Below are positions 53,706 to 62,571 of a stretch of 64,000 bases of DNA, piece by piece. The DNA comes from Acidobacteriota bacterium. Its GTDB lineage: Bacteria; Acidobacteriota; Terriglobia; Acidiferrales; UBA7541. Numbering within the stretch: the first letter of the stretch is position 1; each line of letters begins with the position of its first letter. The translations under genes and the position numbers were made by a program. Location of the stretch: assembly GCA_003223245.1 (NCBI GenBank), contig QHYI01000108.1, positions 44,953 through 108,952 of the forward strand, given 5' to 3'. The notes beneath the pieces are model-generated. The model did not search any database and was not told where the DNA came from. It worked only from the letters and a program-made list of their open reading frames with translations.

Positions 53706-54929
53706 ATGTTCACTGCTACCGCAAATCTAATTCTCCCCAGTACGACTACCGGGTCTTTTCCGCGGCCACGCTGGTTTGACGTGAGTATGTGGGGCCGTCC
53801 GCTGGACACCTGCATGCTCGATGTCCGCTTTCGCGAGAAGTTTCAGGACGCGATGGCGGTTCTGATCAGCGATCAGGAGCGCGCCGGACTAGACATTCTG
53901 ACGCACGGCGACCTGCACGTGGATGAGGACCTGGCCGGACGCGCCTGGCATCACTACCCGCTACAACGCTGGGCCGGTTTTGAAGGCGACTACCTCCAGC
54001 CCGAACAGACGACCGCGCCCTGGCTGCACTATCCACCGGGCACACTGCTGAACGAGATTTACACCGGCTGGCGCTGGCCGCATGTGGTCGACAAAATCGA
54101 ACACCGCTCGCTCGATTATCCCAAGGTTTGGCGCATCTCGCAGGGCAAAACGCACAAGCCGGTGAAGTTCGGCACGTGCTGCTCGCAGGTGATGGCGCTC
54201 TTTTTGGACATCCATACGCCCAAATACAAGGACAAGCGCGAAGTCATCTGGGACCTGGCAGAAGCCATGAATAAGGAGTTGCTGGCACTGCGCGATGCCG
54301 GTTGCCGCTGCATTCAGGTCGAAGAGCCGACCTTTCATTTCATGGCCAACACCTACGGTAAAGAGCACCCGGAAGTGAAATTCATGATCGACGCGTTCAA
54401 CCGCGAAGTTCAGGGACTTGACGATGTTGAGCTCTGGATTCACACCTGCTGGGGCAATCCCAACATGCAACGGGTCATGGAGGACACCAGTTACGCCAAC
54501 TCCATCGAGATCTATTTGGAGCGTTGCCGCGGCGACGTGTGGACGCTGGAGATGAAAGACCGCAACCAGAAAGATCTCGAACTGTTCGCGCCCTTTAGGA
54601 ACGACCTTAAGAAGAAGATCGCCATCGGCGCCGTGAGCCACCGCTCGCTGCAAGCCGACCGGCCGGAGGATGTGGCCGGTGAAATTCGCAAAGCGCTAAA
54701 GTTCATCGCGGCTGAACGCCTGATCGTCTCGAGCGACTGCGGCTTCGGCCGCCAAGGCTGTAACCGCGAGATCGCGTTCTATAAAGCAAGCGCCATCGCC
54801 CAAGGCTGCAACATTGTGCGGCGGGAACTGGGCCTCAAGACCACCTACATTGCGGCGGCCGATCCCATGCTGCAGATCGATGTCGTTCCCGGCCGCGACG
54901 TCAACTCCGCCGCGCGTGGCGCTGCGTAA
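53706..54929 (+). CDS. Cobalamin-independent methionine synthase-like (MetE/UROD-fold) protein
   Basis: The 407-residue protein starts at the ATG at 53706 with GGAGG six bases before it. It has a TIM-barrel fold like the C-terminal half of MetE, with a candidate zinc site H246 and C248 (WIHTCWGNP) and C345 (SSDCGFGRQG). Full-length MetE is about 750 residues, so only the catalytic half is present. Such short forms are often methyltransferases acting on corrinoids or other thiol acceptors. It sits before a sugar operon on the same strand with a gap of about 320 bp, so linkage is likely but not proven. Confidence 0.83.
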   Translation: MFTATANLILPSTTTGSFPRPRWFDVSMWGRPLDTCMLDVRFREKFQDAMAVLISDQERAGLDILTHGDLHVDEDLAGRAWHHYPLQRWAGFEGDYLQPEQTTAPWLHYPPGTLLNEIYTGWRWPHVVDKIEHRSLDYPKVWRISQGKTHKPVKFGTCCSQVMALFLDIHTPKYKDKREVIWDLAEAMNKELLALRDAGCRCIQVEEPTFHFMANTYGKEHPEVKFMIDAFNREVQGLDDVELWIHTCWGNPNMQRVMEDTSYANSIEIYLERCRGDVWTLEMKDRNQKDLELFAPFRNDLKKKIAIGAVSHRSLQADRPEDVAGEIRKALKFIAAERLIVSSDCGFGRQGCNREIAFYKASAIAQGCNIVRRELGLKTTYIAAADPMLQIDVVPGRDVNSAARGAA

Positions 54930-55249
54930 TCTACGGCCATGCTCCGCCAAGGCCTTGTAGTTCCCGCAACCAACAATGACCGTGGAACCCGCGAGCAAAA
55001 GAAGCGCGAGGCTGAGCAACCAACCGGCCCGCGTTCGAGCGCCCTTCCACTCTTTTAGTCCGATTCCCGAGGCTGCCGGAGATGATGATGCTGGCCATGT
55101 GCAGCGTCCAGCTCCCACTGATCTTGACTCAGCCCAACATTTGCGGCTGTCTGCAGAATCTCGCGATTTTCCGGCTAGCCCCAGTCCGTGACGTCCCTGC
55201 CGCTCGGAGTTATGATCAGTGTCTCCAATGCTGGATGAAAATTGTTCCC
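54930..55249. other. Intergenic region with possible lipoprotein remnant
   Basis: On the minus strand at about 54940-55058 an open stretch reads ARTRAGWLLSLALLLLAGST followed by VIVGCG, which looks like a lipoprotein signal with lipobox VIVGC. It has no start codon and runs into the antisense strand of the MetE-like gene. A neighbouring frame has ISGSWTLHMAS. These may be the remains of a decayed lipoprotein gene. The promoter of the next plus-strand gene should also lie here. Confidence 0.3.
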
Positions 55250-55942
55250 ATGACGAGTTCGCATCCACCAATCGTCCAGGTTTCGCTCGACCTGACAGGC
55301 ATCGCGGAGGCGCTGAAAACCGCAAGGATCGCCGTGGAAGCGGGAGTCGACTGGCTCGAAGCAGGTACTCCGCTTATTTTGGCTGAGGGCCTGCACGGCT
55401 TGCGCGCCTTGCGGCGGGCGTTCCCGAAGCACCCCATCGTAGCTGATCTCAAAACTATGGATGGCGGTTACTTGGAGGCGGAAATGATGGCCAAAGCCGG
55501 GGCCACCCACGTGGTTGTCATGGCCCGCTCCCACATCGAAACGATCAAAGCCGTCGTAAGAGCCGGGCGAGATTACGGGATTAAAACTATGGGAGATGAT
55601 TTGGCTTGCGAAGACAAAGTTGCGGCCTGCCGCATGATGGAAGACCTGGGGGTCGACTACATCGTCCATCACACGGGCTACGACGAGCGTAACGGCATGG
55701 CGAGAGCGGGCCGCGGCCGCGTCAGCCCGCTCGACGATTTGCAGGCCGTGGTGAACGCCGTCAGGATTCCTGTGCAAGCCGTTGGCGGACTGACCCTGGA
55801 AGAAGCCATAGGGATGCCCAAACTTGGCGCACCGTTGGTGGTGGTCGGCGCTCCACTAGCAATCGACGCACATGCTTTCAAGACCAGCGCCGGCGACCTC
55901 AAGGCGGTATTGAGCGAAATTACGCGGAGGATTCGAGAATGA
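55250..55942 (+). CDS. HUMPS-family aldolase/decarboxylase (3-hexulose-6-phosphate synthase-like)
   Basis: The 230-residue protein has the OMPDC-superfamily active-site pattern D66-x-K68-x-x-D71 in ADLKTMDGG, then GATHVVVMARSHIETIKA, GVDYIVHHTGYDE and AVGGLTLEEA. This fits 3-hexulose-6-phosphate synthase or 3-keto-L-gulonate-6-phosphate decarboxylase. The start is uncertain (ATG 55235 or 55250). It overlaps the next gene by ATGA, so it is the first gene of a tight operon with dehydrogenases, an isomerase, a transporter and a lactonase. No 6-phospho-3-hexuloisomerase is nearby, so formaldehyde fixation is not the default reading. Confidence 0.85.
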   Translation: MTSSHPPIVQVSLDLTGIAEALKTARIAVEAGVDWLEAGTPLILAEGLHGLRALRRAFPKHPIVADLKTMDGGYLEAEMMAKAGATHVVVMARSHIETIKAVVRAGRDYGIKTMGDDLACEDKVAACRMMEDLGVDYIVHHTGYDERNGMARAGRGRVSPLDDLQAVVNAVRIPVQAVGGLTLEEAIGMPKLGAPLVVVGAPLAIDAHAFKTSAGDLKAVLSEITRRIRE

Positions 55943-56988
55943 CAGAAATGATGAGTGCCGTCGTGCACTATGCTCTTGAGCCTCTTGCCGTGGAACTGCG
56001 GGAAATACCGGTCTCCGCGATTGGCGAAGAGGAAGTGCTCTTACGCGTTGGCGCAGTCGGCGTGTGTGGGAGCGACGTGCATCAATATCATAATTCGCAG
56101 AGTTGGCCCGTACGGGTTCCCGTCGTCTTGGGGCACGAGTTTTGCGGCACAATCGCGCGCGTCGGAAGCCGCGTCCGCGGATTTCGGGAGGGCGATCGCG
56201 TCGTTTCGGAGACGGCCGCTTCGATCTGCGGCGAATGCCTCTACTGCCTCAGCGGCGAATACAATTTGTGTCCGAAGCGTTCCGGCTTTGGCTCCGGGGC
56301 GCACGGAGCCATGGCCAACTACGTACGCGTACCGGCGCGCTGCCTGCATCACATTCCCGACTCGCTTCCCTTCGAGCGCGCCGCCCTCACCGAGCCTTGT
56401 TGTGTCGCCTACAACGCCGTCGCGGTAAAAAGTCAAATTCAGCCCGGGGATGTCGTCGTTGTGCTCGGCCCCGGCCCCATCGGGCTGTTCGGCGCCGAAA
56501 TGGCTCGCATTGCGGGAGCAGGAAGATTGATCGTCGCGGGGACCGGGCGTGATGCCTCTCGGCTCGATGTGGCGCGAGCTCTGGGCGCCAGCGACACCCT
56601 GAACGTCGAGCAAGCCGACCCCGTGGAGTACCTGCGAGGAATGCGAGACGGCCTGGGGGCCGACTTGGTAATCGACGCCACGGGAGTATCGGCGGCACTC
56701 AAGATGGCGCTCGAAATGGTGCGACCCGGTGGGCAAATCACCAAGGTGGGATGGGGACGGGAACCACTCGACTGTTCCCTCGACCCGCTAGTGCAAAAGG
56801 CCGTGCGATTACAGGGCAGCTTCAGCCACACCTTCAAGAATTGGGAAAAGGTGGTGGCCATGCTGAGCGCCGAACAGATCCGCGTTAGCCCCATCCTTAG
56901 CCAGGTGGCCACACTCGACCAGTGGAGAGAATGCTTTGATGGAATGCACAGCGGCAGATACGTGAAAGCGGTTTTGCAGCCGAGCTGA
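55939..56988 (+). CDS. Zinc-dependent medium-chain sugar/alcohol dehydrogenase
   Basis: The 349-residue protein has catalytic zinc ligands C43 (GVCGSDVHQYH), H66 and E67 (GHEFCG), structural cysteines 97, 100, 103 and 111, and the Rossmann loop LGPGPIGLFGAEM. It is of sorbitol or threonine dehydrogenase type and would oxidise a polyol or sugar acid with NAD(P)+. It overlaps the HUMPS-family gene by four bases. It is the second gene of the operon. Confidence 0.94.
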   Translation: MTEMMSAVVHYALEPLAVELREIPVSAIGEEEVLLRVGAVGVCGSDVHQYHNSQSWPVRVPVVLGHEFCGTIARVGSRVRGFREGDRVVSETAASICGECLYCLSGEYNLCPKRSGFGSGAHGAMANYVRVPARCLHHIPDSLPFERAALTEPCCVAYNAVAVKSQIQPGDVVVVLGPGPIGLFGAEMARIAGAGRLIVAGTGRDASRLDVARALGASDTLNVEQADPVEYLRGMRDGLGADLVIDATGVSAALKMALEMVRPGGQITKVGWGREPLDCSLDPLVQKAVRLQGSFSHTFKNWEKVVAMLSAEQIRVSPILSQVATLDQWRECFDGMHSGRYVKAVLQPS

Positions 56989-57037
56989 TCCGGCAAAGGC
57001 TTGAACGCGCCTTTTTGCGGTTTGTGAGCCGAGAAGT

Positions 57038-57916
57038 ATGCCGAAATTGAGCGTCTTTCCCAAATGCTACATGGATGAGTTGTGCGTCAACAGGACCATG
57101 AGTCTTTTTGACTGGATCGAGCTGGCGGGCACACTCGACGTGGATGGCGTTGAAATGTATCCGCGCTTCTTCGAGAGCTTCGAGCCGGAATATTTAGAAC
57201 GCGTCAGAAAGCATTTAACCAGGTGCCGTTTGGAAGCGCCGATGATGTGCGCTTCACCTGACTTCACAACGCCCGATAGCGTCGCGCGACGGACAGAAAT
57301 TGAGCGTCAGAAACAGATGATTGACATTACCGCTCAACTCGGCGGCCGGTTCTGCCGCGTCCTCTCGGGACAAAGACGCGAAGGCCTCTCGCGCAACGAT
57401 GGAGTTCGCTGGACGGTAGACGCTATCAACACCTTGCTCGATCACGCCGCATCCAGCGGAGTCATCCTGAACATGGAGAATCATTACAAGGACGGCTTCT
57501 GGCGCTACCCCGAGTTTGCTCAGGACCTGGACACTTTCCTCGAAATCGTCAATCAGATCGACTCGCCGTGGTTCGGAGTGAATTACGATCCATCGAACGC
57601 GATTATTGCGGGGGAGGACCCACTGGAGGTGCTGGCCGCTGTAAAGCTTCGCGTCGTCTCCATGCACGCCTCCGATCGATATCTTGAGAGGGGCACACTG
57701 GAAGATTTGAAACGCCAAGACGGAACCACGGGATATGCAAAAGGCCTGAAGCACGGCGTGATCGGGAGGGGTTTGAATGATTACAGTAAGATCTTCTCGG
57801 AGCTAAAAGCGGTAGGATTCGACGGATGGATCTCCATTGAAGATGGTCTCAATGGCCTGGAAGAACTTCGAGAATCGGTAAGCTTCCTGCGAAGGAAGAT
57901 CGCGGAGTGCTTTTGA
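57038..57916 (+). CDS. Sugar phosphate isomerase/epimerase-like TIM barrel
   Basis: The 292-residue protein belongs to the xylose isomerase-like (AP endonuclease 2) fold: GVEMYPRFFESFEPE, VILNMENHYKDGFWRYPEFA with the metal Glu, WFGVNYDPSNAIIAG, VSMHASDRYLE and GFDGWISIEDGLNG with metal-site residues near the end. Members isomerise or epimerise keto sugars, often using manganese. It lies 49 bp behind the dehydrogenase in the same operon. The substrate is not shown by sequence. Confidence 0.9.
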   Translation: MPKLSVFPKCYMDELCVNRTMSLFDWIELAGTLDVDGVEMYPRFFESFEPEYLERVRKHLTRCRLEAPMMCASPDFTTPDSVARRTEIERQKQMIDITAQLGGRFCRVLSGQRREGLSRNDGVRWTVDAINTLLDHAASSGVILNMENHYKDGFWRYPEFAQDLDTFLEIVNQIDSPWFGVNYDPSNAIIAGEDPLEVLAAVKLRVVSMHASDRYLERGTLEDLKRQDGTTGYAKGLKHGVIGRGLNDYSKIFSELKAVGFDGWISIEDGLNGLEELRESVSFLRRKIAECF

Positions 57917-57923
57917 GAGAGTT

Positions 57924-58706
57924 GTGAACAAAGGGCGATTAGAAAATCGCGTTGCCGTCGTTACCGGCTCTGCGGTGGGAATGGGCGAAGGCATTGCGCG
58001 GCTGTTTGCTAGCGAGGGCGCTTCCGTCGTGGTCTCGGACAAGGATGAGCCGGCCGGAATGGCGGCGGCCGAGAGCCTCGGCCGTGAAGGAGCCTCGGCC
58101 ATTTTTCAGCGTGCCGACGTCCGCCGCGAGGCGGATTGCCGCACCCTCATGGTGCGGGCCGTAGCAGCGTTTGGCCGAATCGATGTTTTGGTGAACTGCG
58201 CGGCAAACAACACGCGCGGGAACATTGAAAATACGTCCACCGAACTATGGGATGACATTTTTGCGACAAACGTACGCGGCGCGTTTTTATGCATGCGCGA
58301 AGCGGTCGCCTACATGAAGGAACAGCACAGAGGGTCGATCATCAACATCGGCTCGGTCAACGCCTATATCGGAGAACCAAAGCTCATGGCATATTCCGTA
58401 TCCAAGGGAGCGCTGATGACGCTTACAAAAAATGCCGCGAGCTATCTAAACCAGTATCGTATCCGCGTGAACCAGATTAATCCCGGCTGGACCTTGACTC
58501 CCGGTGAGCGGCGCGTGAAGGCCGAGGAAGGCAAGGGAAAGAGCTGGATAGAAGAAGCTCTTCGCACCCGTCCCTTTGGGCGCTTGCTGCTTCCCCGTGA
58601 CATTGCCCTCGCCGCCCTCTACTTTGCGAGTGACCAAAGCGAGTGTGTCACCGGCGCGGTGTTGGACTTGGAGCAGTACCCGATCGGCGCCCCTCCAAAC
58701 TGGTAG
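57924..58706 (+). CDS. SDR-family oxidoreductase
   Basis: The 260-residue protein begins with GTG seven bases after the isomerase stop. It has the TGSAVGMGEGIA cofactor loop, NCAANN, the Ser of the active site, and Y157-SVS-K161 in YSVSKGALM, with a PGWTLTPGE segment. It should oxidise or reduce a sugar or sugar acid with NAD(P). It is part of the same operon as the zinc dehydrogenase, the lactonase and the transporter, so these probably act in series. Confidence 0.93.
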   Translation: MNKGRLENRVAVVTGSAVGMGEGIARLFASEGASVVVSDKDEPAGMAAAESLGREGASAIFQRADVRREADCRTLMVRAVAAFGRIDVLVNCAANNTRGNIENTSTELWDDIFATNVRGAFLCMREAVAYMKEQHRGSIINIGSVNAYIGEPKLMAYSVSKGALMTLTKNAASYLNQYRIRVNQINPGWTLTPGERRVKAEEGKGKSWIEEALRTRPFGRLLLPRDIALAALYFASDQSECVTGAVLDLEQYPIGAPPNW

Positions 58707-58733
58707 GTGGGCTTAAGCAGGAGAAAGCATCGG

Positions 58734-60008
58734 GTGAGTACGCAAATGGTCACGCCAAAAAGCGGCGCTTTGTCAGCCGGCCAGCGCAGATGGCTATTCA
58801 TCGCCAGTTGCCTCGCTCTGGCCGCGACGGCTCTGGTCTTTTCAATTCGAGCCGCCATCATGGATGATCTCGGTGCTTCTTTCCATGTGGATAAAGAATT
58901 GGTCGGCATTTTCGCCGGGGAGGCGTTTCTAGGCTTTGCAGCTGCCATCCTCGTAGGTGGACCTTTGTGCGACGCGCTCGGGATGCGAGCGCTCTTGAGC
59001 CTTGCTTCGCTGCTTCAAGTCGCTGGGGTTCTGCTGACCATAGCCGCTCCCAGTTATGAAATCCTAAAAGCGGCCACCTTCATCATCGGACTTGGCAATG
59101 GCCTAGTCGAAGGGGTGATCAACCCGCTGATCGCGACCCTTTACCCCGAGAAGAAAACACACCGTCTCAATATGCTTCACGCCTGGTGGCCGGGTGGGCT
59201 GATCGTCGGCGGCTTGTTGGCCTATGCGCTCGCGGAACTTGGTGTGGGATGGAAGATCAAGATGGCAATTATCTTGATTCCTGCAACCGTTTACGGATTG
59301 ATGGCCGCCGCTCAAAAGTTTCCTGCAACGGAGAGGGTTGCTTCCGGAATTTCGGCGGCGGCGATGTTCCGCGAAACGGTGCGGCCGATGTTCCTCCTTC
59401 TGGCATTTTGCATGGTACTGACCGCGACGACCGAGCTCGGACCGAACCAGTGGATGGAATCCGTGCTGCGAAAAACGGCGCACACTCCAGGCATTCTCGT
59501 TTTGGTGTACATCAGCGGGCTCATGTTCGTCATGCGTTTCTTTGCCGGCCTGCTGGTGCGAAGAATCTCTCCCGTGGGCTTGATCCTCGCCTGCTCGGCT
59601 CTCGCGAGCGTAGGTTTGTTCGCACTCAGCTACGCCTATAACGCGGCCACCGCGTTTAGCGCAGCCACAATCTTTGGTATTGGTGTTTGCTACTTCTGGC
59701 CCACGATGCTGGCGATCACGAGCGAACAATTCCCCAAAGGCGGAGCCCTATTGTTGAGTCTCGTGGGCGCGATTGGAAATATCGCCGTGTACCGCGCTTT
59801 ACCGCTCATGGGCAGGATCTACGATCAATTTGGAGCAGCCCAGGCGTTTCGTTTCCTCACCGTGGCTCCGGTCGTACTCGTGTGCATTTTCTTAGCGATG
59901 GGCGCCTATTTCAAGACGCACGGCGGCTATCGGGCAGTCACTCTTAAAGGTGAAACGCATCTGCCAGAGGGAGCCGTCGGCCTCAACGAGCCGGAGCGCC
60001 AGCCTTGA
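58734..60008 (+). CDS. MFS transporter
   Basis: The 424-residue membrane protein has about 12 hydrophobic segments and MFS features such as GGPLCDALGMRALL between helices 2 and 3. I place the start at the GTG at 58734, with AGGAG ten bases before it; a GTG at 58707 is also possible. It is likely to import the substrate of the operon. LNMLHAWWPGGLIVGGLL and NQWMESVLRKT resemble sugar-type transporters, but the sugar cannot be named. Confidence 0.88.
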   Translation: MSTQMVTPKSGALSAGQRRWLFIASCLALAATALVFSIRAAIMDDLGASFHVDKELVGIFAGEAFLGFAAAILVGGPLCDALGMRALLSLASLLQVAGVLLTIAAPSYEILKAATFIIGLGNGLVEGVINPLIATLYPEKKTHRLNMLHAWWPGGLIVGGLLAYALAELGVGWKIKMAIILIPATVYGLMAAAQKFPATERVASGISAAAMFRETVRPMFLLLAFCMVLTATTELGPNQWMESVLRKTAHTPGILVLVYISGLMFVMRFFAGLLVRRISPVGLILACSALASVGLFALSYAYNAATAFSAATIFGIGVCYFWPTMLAITSEQFPKGGALLLSLVGAIGNIAVYRALPLMGRIYDQFGAAQAFRFLTVAPVVLVCIFLAMGAYFKTHGGYRAVTLKGETHLPEGAVGLNEPERQP

Positions 60009-60025
60009 GGCCCACGGAGAAGCCC

Positions 60026-60916
60026 ATGACGGTCGTACGCCTTCTCGAAGACTCCCACAACATCGTGGGAGAAAGCCCGCTGTGGCACCCGGAAGAAGGC
60101 AGCGTGTACTGGACCGACATCAACGGCTTTCGCATTCAACGTCACATCCTGGCATCCGGAGAAAAGGCCAGTTGGTTTTTCGGCGAGCCTGTCTGCGCAA
60201 TGTCACTGACGACCGATCCGAAGTGCTTGCTGGTAGCGTTGGGTTCTAAAGTGATTCTGTGGCGCCCTTCCGCTGATGAACGCACCGTTTTCGCGTGTCC
60301 AGAGCCCAACTGGCCCCGCAATCGGTTGAATGACGGAGCTACCGATCCTAACGGGGTCTTCTGGGTCGGCAGCATGGGTAATAACGTCGCTCCCGATGGT
60401 GGCGTTCTGGAAATGTCGGGCAATTCGGGCTCCCTCTATCGCGTTGCTCCTGATGGGCAAGTATCTATTTGGGATAGCGGGTTTGGGATAACCAATACGC
60501 TTGCCTGGAGCCCAGACCGCAAGACCTTCTACTGCGGATGCTCTGTCAGGAACATCATCTATGCGTACGACTACGATTGGTCGGACAGCTCCATCGGCAA
60601 CCGTCGCCCTTTCGTTGCGGACGTTACCCCGGGCCTTCCGGACGGCTCGGCGATGGACGACCAGGGCTTTCTCTGGAACTGTCGCTTCCACGGCTCATGC
60701 ATACTGCGATTTTCTCCCGCAGGCAGGCTAGACAAGGTCGTTGAAATGCCCGTATCCAATATTACCAACTGTGTGTTTGGTGGCCCTCGATTAGACCGAC
60801 TCTTCGTTACCACTGCCTCGCTCTTCGCCAAAGGAGACGAACGCTACGCCGGCGGCGTGTTCGAGGTGATGGTTGGCGTCAGAGGCTTGCCTCCCGAGCG
60901 ATTCCGCTTAACCTGA
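60026..60916 (+). CDS. SMP-30/gluconolactonase-like lactonase
   Basis: The 297-residue protein has the six-bladed beta-propeller pattern of SMP-30/LRE proteins: GESPLWHPEEGSVYWTDING, RLNDGATDPNGVFWVGSMGN, TNTLAWSPDRKTFY and DGSAMDDQGFLWNC with metal-binding Glu, Asn and Asp. Such enzymes open sugar lactones with calcium or zinc. GGAG lies six bases before the ATG at 60026; a TTG start overlapping the transporter stop is also possible. It is the last gene of the operon and fits an oxidation route where a dehydrogenase makes a lactone. Confidence 0.93.
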   Translation: MTVVRLLEDSHNIVGESPLWHPEEGSVYWTDINGFRIQRHILASGEKASWFFGEPVCAMSLTTDPKCLLVALGSKVILWRPSADERTVFACPEPNWPRNRLNDGATDPNGVFWVGSMGNNVAPDGGVLEMSGNSGSLYRVAPDGQVSIWDSGFGITNTLAWSPDRKTFYCGCSVRNIIYAYDYDWSDSSIGNRRPFVADVTPGLPDGSAMDDQGFLWNCRFHGSCILRFSPAGRLDKVVEMPVSNITNCVFGGPRLDRLFVTTASLFAKGDERYAGGVFEVMVGVRGLPPERFRLT

Positions 60917-61027
60917 GCCCTTCCCGGGTGATGGCCGATTCAACCTGCAGCAATCAAATCGATTGGCCCCGGGAGCGAGGTACTTCCACCATCCGCCGGC
61001 TTGGGCTAATGGATATCCAACCAGGAC

Positions 61028-61543
61028 TCAGCTGGTGGCAATTGCGAGGATGGACAACAACTCTTCACCGTCATACGATGCGACATTGCAATCGGCGCGC
61101 GGCAACTGGCGACCAGCAGACGGAGTCAGGGCAACGATTTTGACGTTAGGGAAATTCGCTTTCAGCCAGTCGACCATTTCTTTTCTCGTTGGTTCGGGTG
61201 CCGTGTGGCCGACGACGAACACATCGACCTTGTCAATCGAGGTCAGAGCACGCTTTGCAGCTTCGTTGTCAGCGGCAGAAAGCACCTCGTGCCCGCAGCG
61301 GCGAAACAGCTGGGCCCTCAAATTCAACTCCCTTTGGTCATAGCCGATCTGAAACAAGATCCGCTTGGGCTGCGATTTGATCGAAATCTTTTTGCCCGTC
61401 AAATTGGTGATGACATATTCCCCCGGTGAGAATGCTGAGAGCACTTTCACACGAGCTTTGGCACGTTCCACGTTTAGCGCCCCTTCGGTCCAGCGAAGGC
61501 TACCGTCGTTTTGCACCTTTAATATGTGGAACGGAGAGAACAT
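61028..61543 (-). CDS. Degenerate response-regulator receiver protein
   Basis: The 171-residue protein has an N-terminal ~60-residue part (ILKVQNDGSLRWTEGALNVE) and a receiver-like domain (KRILFQIGYDQRELNLRAQL, DVFVVGHTAPEP, VKIVALTPSAG). The position of the phosphorylated Asp reads VVGHT, without Asp, and the Lys of the fifth strand is not clear. It is thus a pseudo-receiver and probably not phosphorylated by a histidine kinase. TTGGAG precedes the ATG. It is on the minus strand opposite the sugar operon. Confidence 0.75.
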   Translation of the reverse strand: MFSPFHILKVQNDGSLRWTEGALNVERAKARVKVLSAFSPGEYVITNLTGKKISIKSQPKRILFQIGYDQRELNLRAQLFRRCGHEVLSAADNEAAKRALTSIDKVDVFVVGHTAPEPTRKEMVDWLKANFPNVKIVALTPSAGRQLPRADCNVASYDGEELLSILAIATS

Positions 61544-61651
61544 AGCAACTCCAAGTTACAACCCCAGGTTCAATCACAGGGCTGATTCCCTGTCCAGAGA
61601 ATCGTTCAGGCCCTTTGGCTCGCTGTGGCGAACCAGGATTTTCTCAACGCA

Positions 61652-62128
61652 TCAAGCAGCCGTCGCAGCGTTGGCTTGGGTTTCGTCATAAACAATGCCA
61701 ATCGCCTCATCCAGGACGTCATCCGCAAGGTTGTTGACTGTTTCCCAAACGGCCTCGTAAATAGCGGCTGCACAAGTTCCTTTTGCAGCCTCTTCCGCGA
61801 GAAACTTAAACAGCCGATCTCTAAGAATCTTGTTTCGCCCCGCTACCTTCAACGACAAGTCCGCAACTCGCTGAAAGGGGTGTCTGTCCGAGCCCGGGGG
61901 CCATTTAATGTCTTGGTCCGCCATCGCTTCGTTTTCCAGCACTTCAAGAAAACCGCTGTTTTCTGCTTCCCTTTGCCGCTCTCTTCTTCGTACTTGGATC
62001 AAGTCGCGCATCTCGCCGCGCGCTTCTTGTGCGTAGCGTGCACTCTGCTCTGCGGTCAAACTGTCTCGCTGTTTGCTTCGTGTTGCTGCTTGCCGTTCCT
62101 GATACTGCTCAAACCATGTTTGCCTCAT
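61652..62128 (-). CDS. Hypothetical protein
   Basis: The ATG at 62128 is preceded by GGGGAGGGGGAC, a strong ribosome site, which decides the start over a much longer in-frame frame to 62545. The 158-residue protein is charged and helical (ERQREAENSGFLEVLENEAM, AGRNKILRDRLFKFLAEEAA) with an acidic helix near the end (DDVLDEAIGIVYDE). No family is recognised and there is no signal peptide. It lies between a pseudo-receiver gene and a structured element. Confidence 0.55.
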   Translation of the reverse strand: MRQTWFEQYQERQAATRSKQRDSLTAEQSARYAQEARGEMRDLIQVRRRERQREAENSGFLEVLENEAMADQDIKWPPGSDRHPFQRVADLSLKVAGRNKILRDRLFKFLAEEAAKGTCAAAIYEAVWETVNNLADDVLDEAIGIVYDETQANAATAA

Positions 62129-62571
62129 GTCCCCCTCCCCAAATCCGGATTCGCACGGTGCAACGAACGGCCTGAACCGCGGCGTCGCCAAGCAACCTCC
62201 ATCCGCGCCTGCGAAGGAAGAACCCTTGTTCGATTGTTGGGTTTTAGGTTCCCTAGCAGCTTCTTGCTGCTCCCCTGGAACCAACTTTCTGTTTCTGCGC
62301 CAAGATACTGCACGAACGACCGTTTGCGCCTGCCCAAATAGTCCCGAATTGGTACAGCTGGCCCAAAAAGTTTTTCCCTGTACGCGCGGACAGGCCGGGC
62401 GTCTTTTGGAGTGCGGTTTACTTTGCCGGTTTGTCCTCTGATCTCCGGTCTCTGGTCGCGGCCCCTCAGTGAGAGGTGGACTGTGAGGTGCTCCCCATCC
62501 TTCGGACCAAAATCTGGCCTTCTTAAGGTGGATCGCTGCCTGCAATACATTATAGAGAGATCCTTGTTGTT
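62129..62571. other. Intergenic region upstream of 61652-62128, no gene seen
   Basis: This GC-mixed region precedes the hypothetical gene on the minus strand and presumably holds its promoter. Long open frames cross it but have no family features and are out of step with the strong ribosome site at 62128. TTCGGACCA at 62511-62519 matches, in inverted orientation, 63992-64000. Confidence 0.4.

Noticed and set aside
54696..55325. 210-codon minus-strand frame over the MetE-like gene end
   Set aside because: Mostly antisense to the MetE-like gene; only its middle has a lipoprotein-like segment, recorded as a possible remnant.
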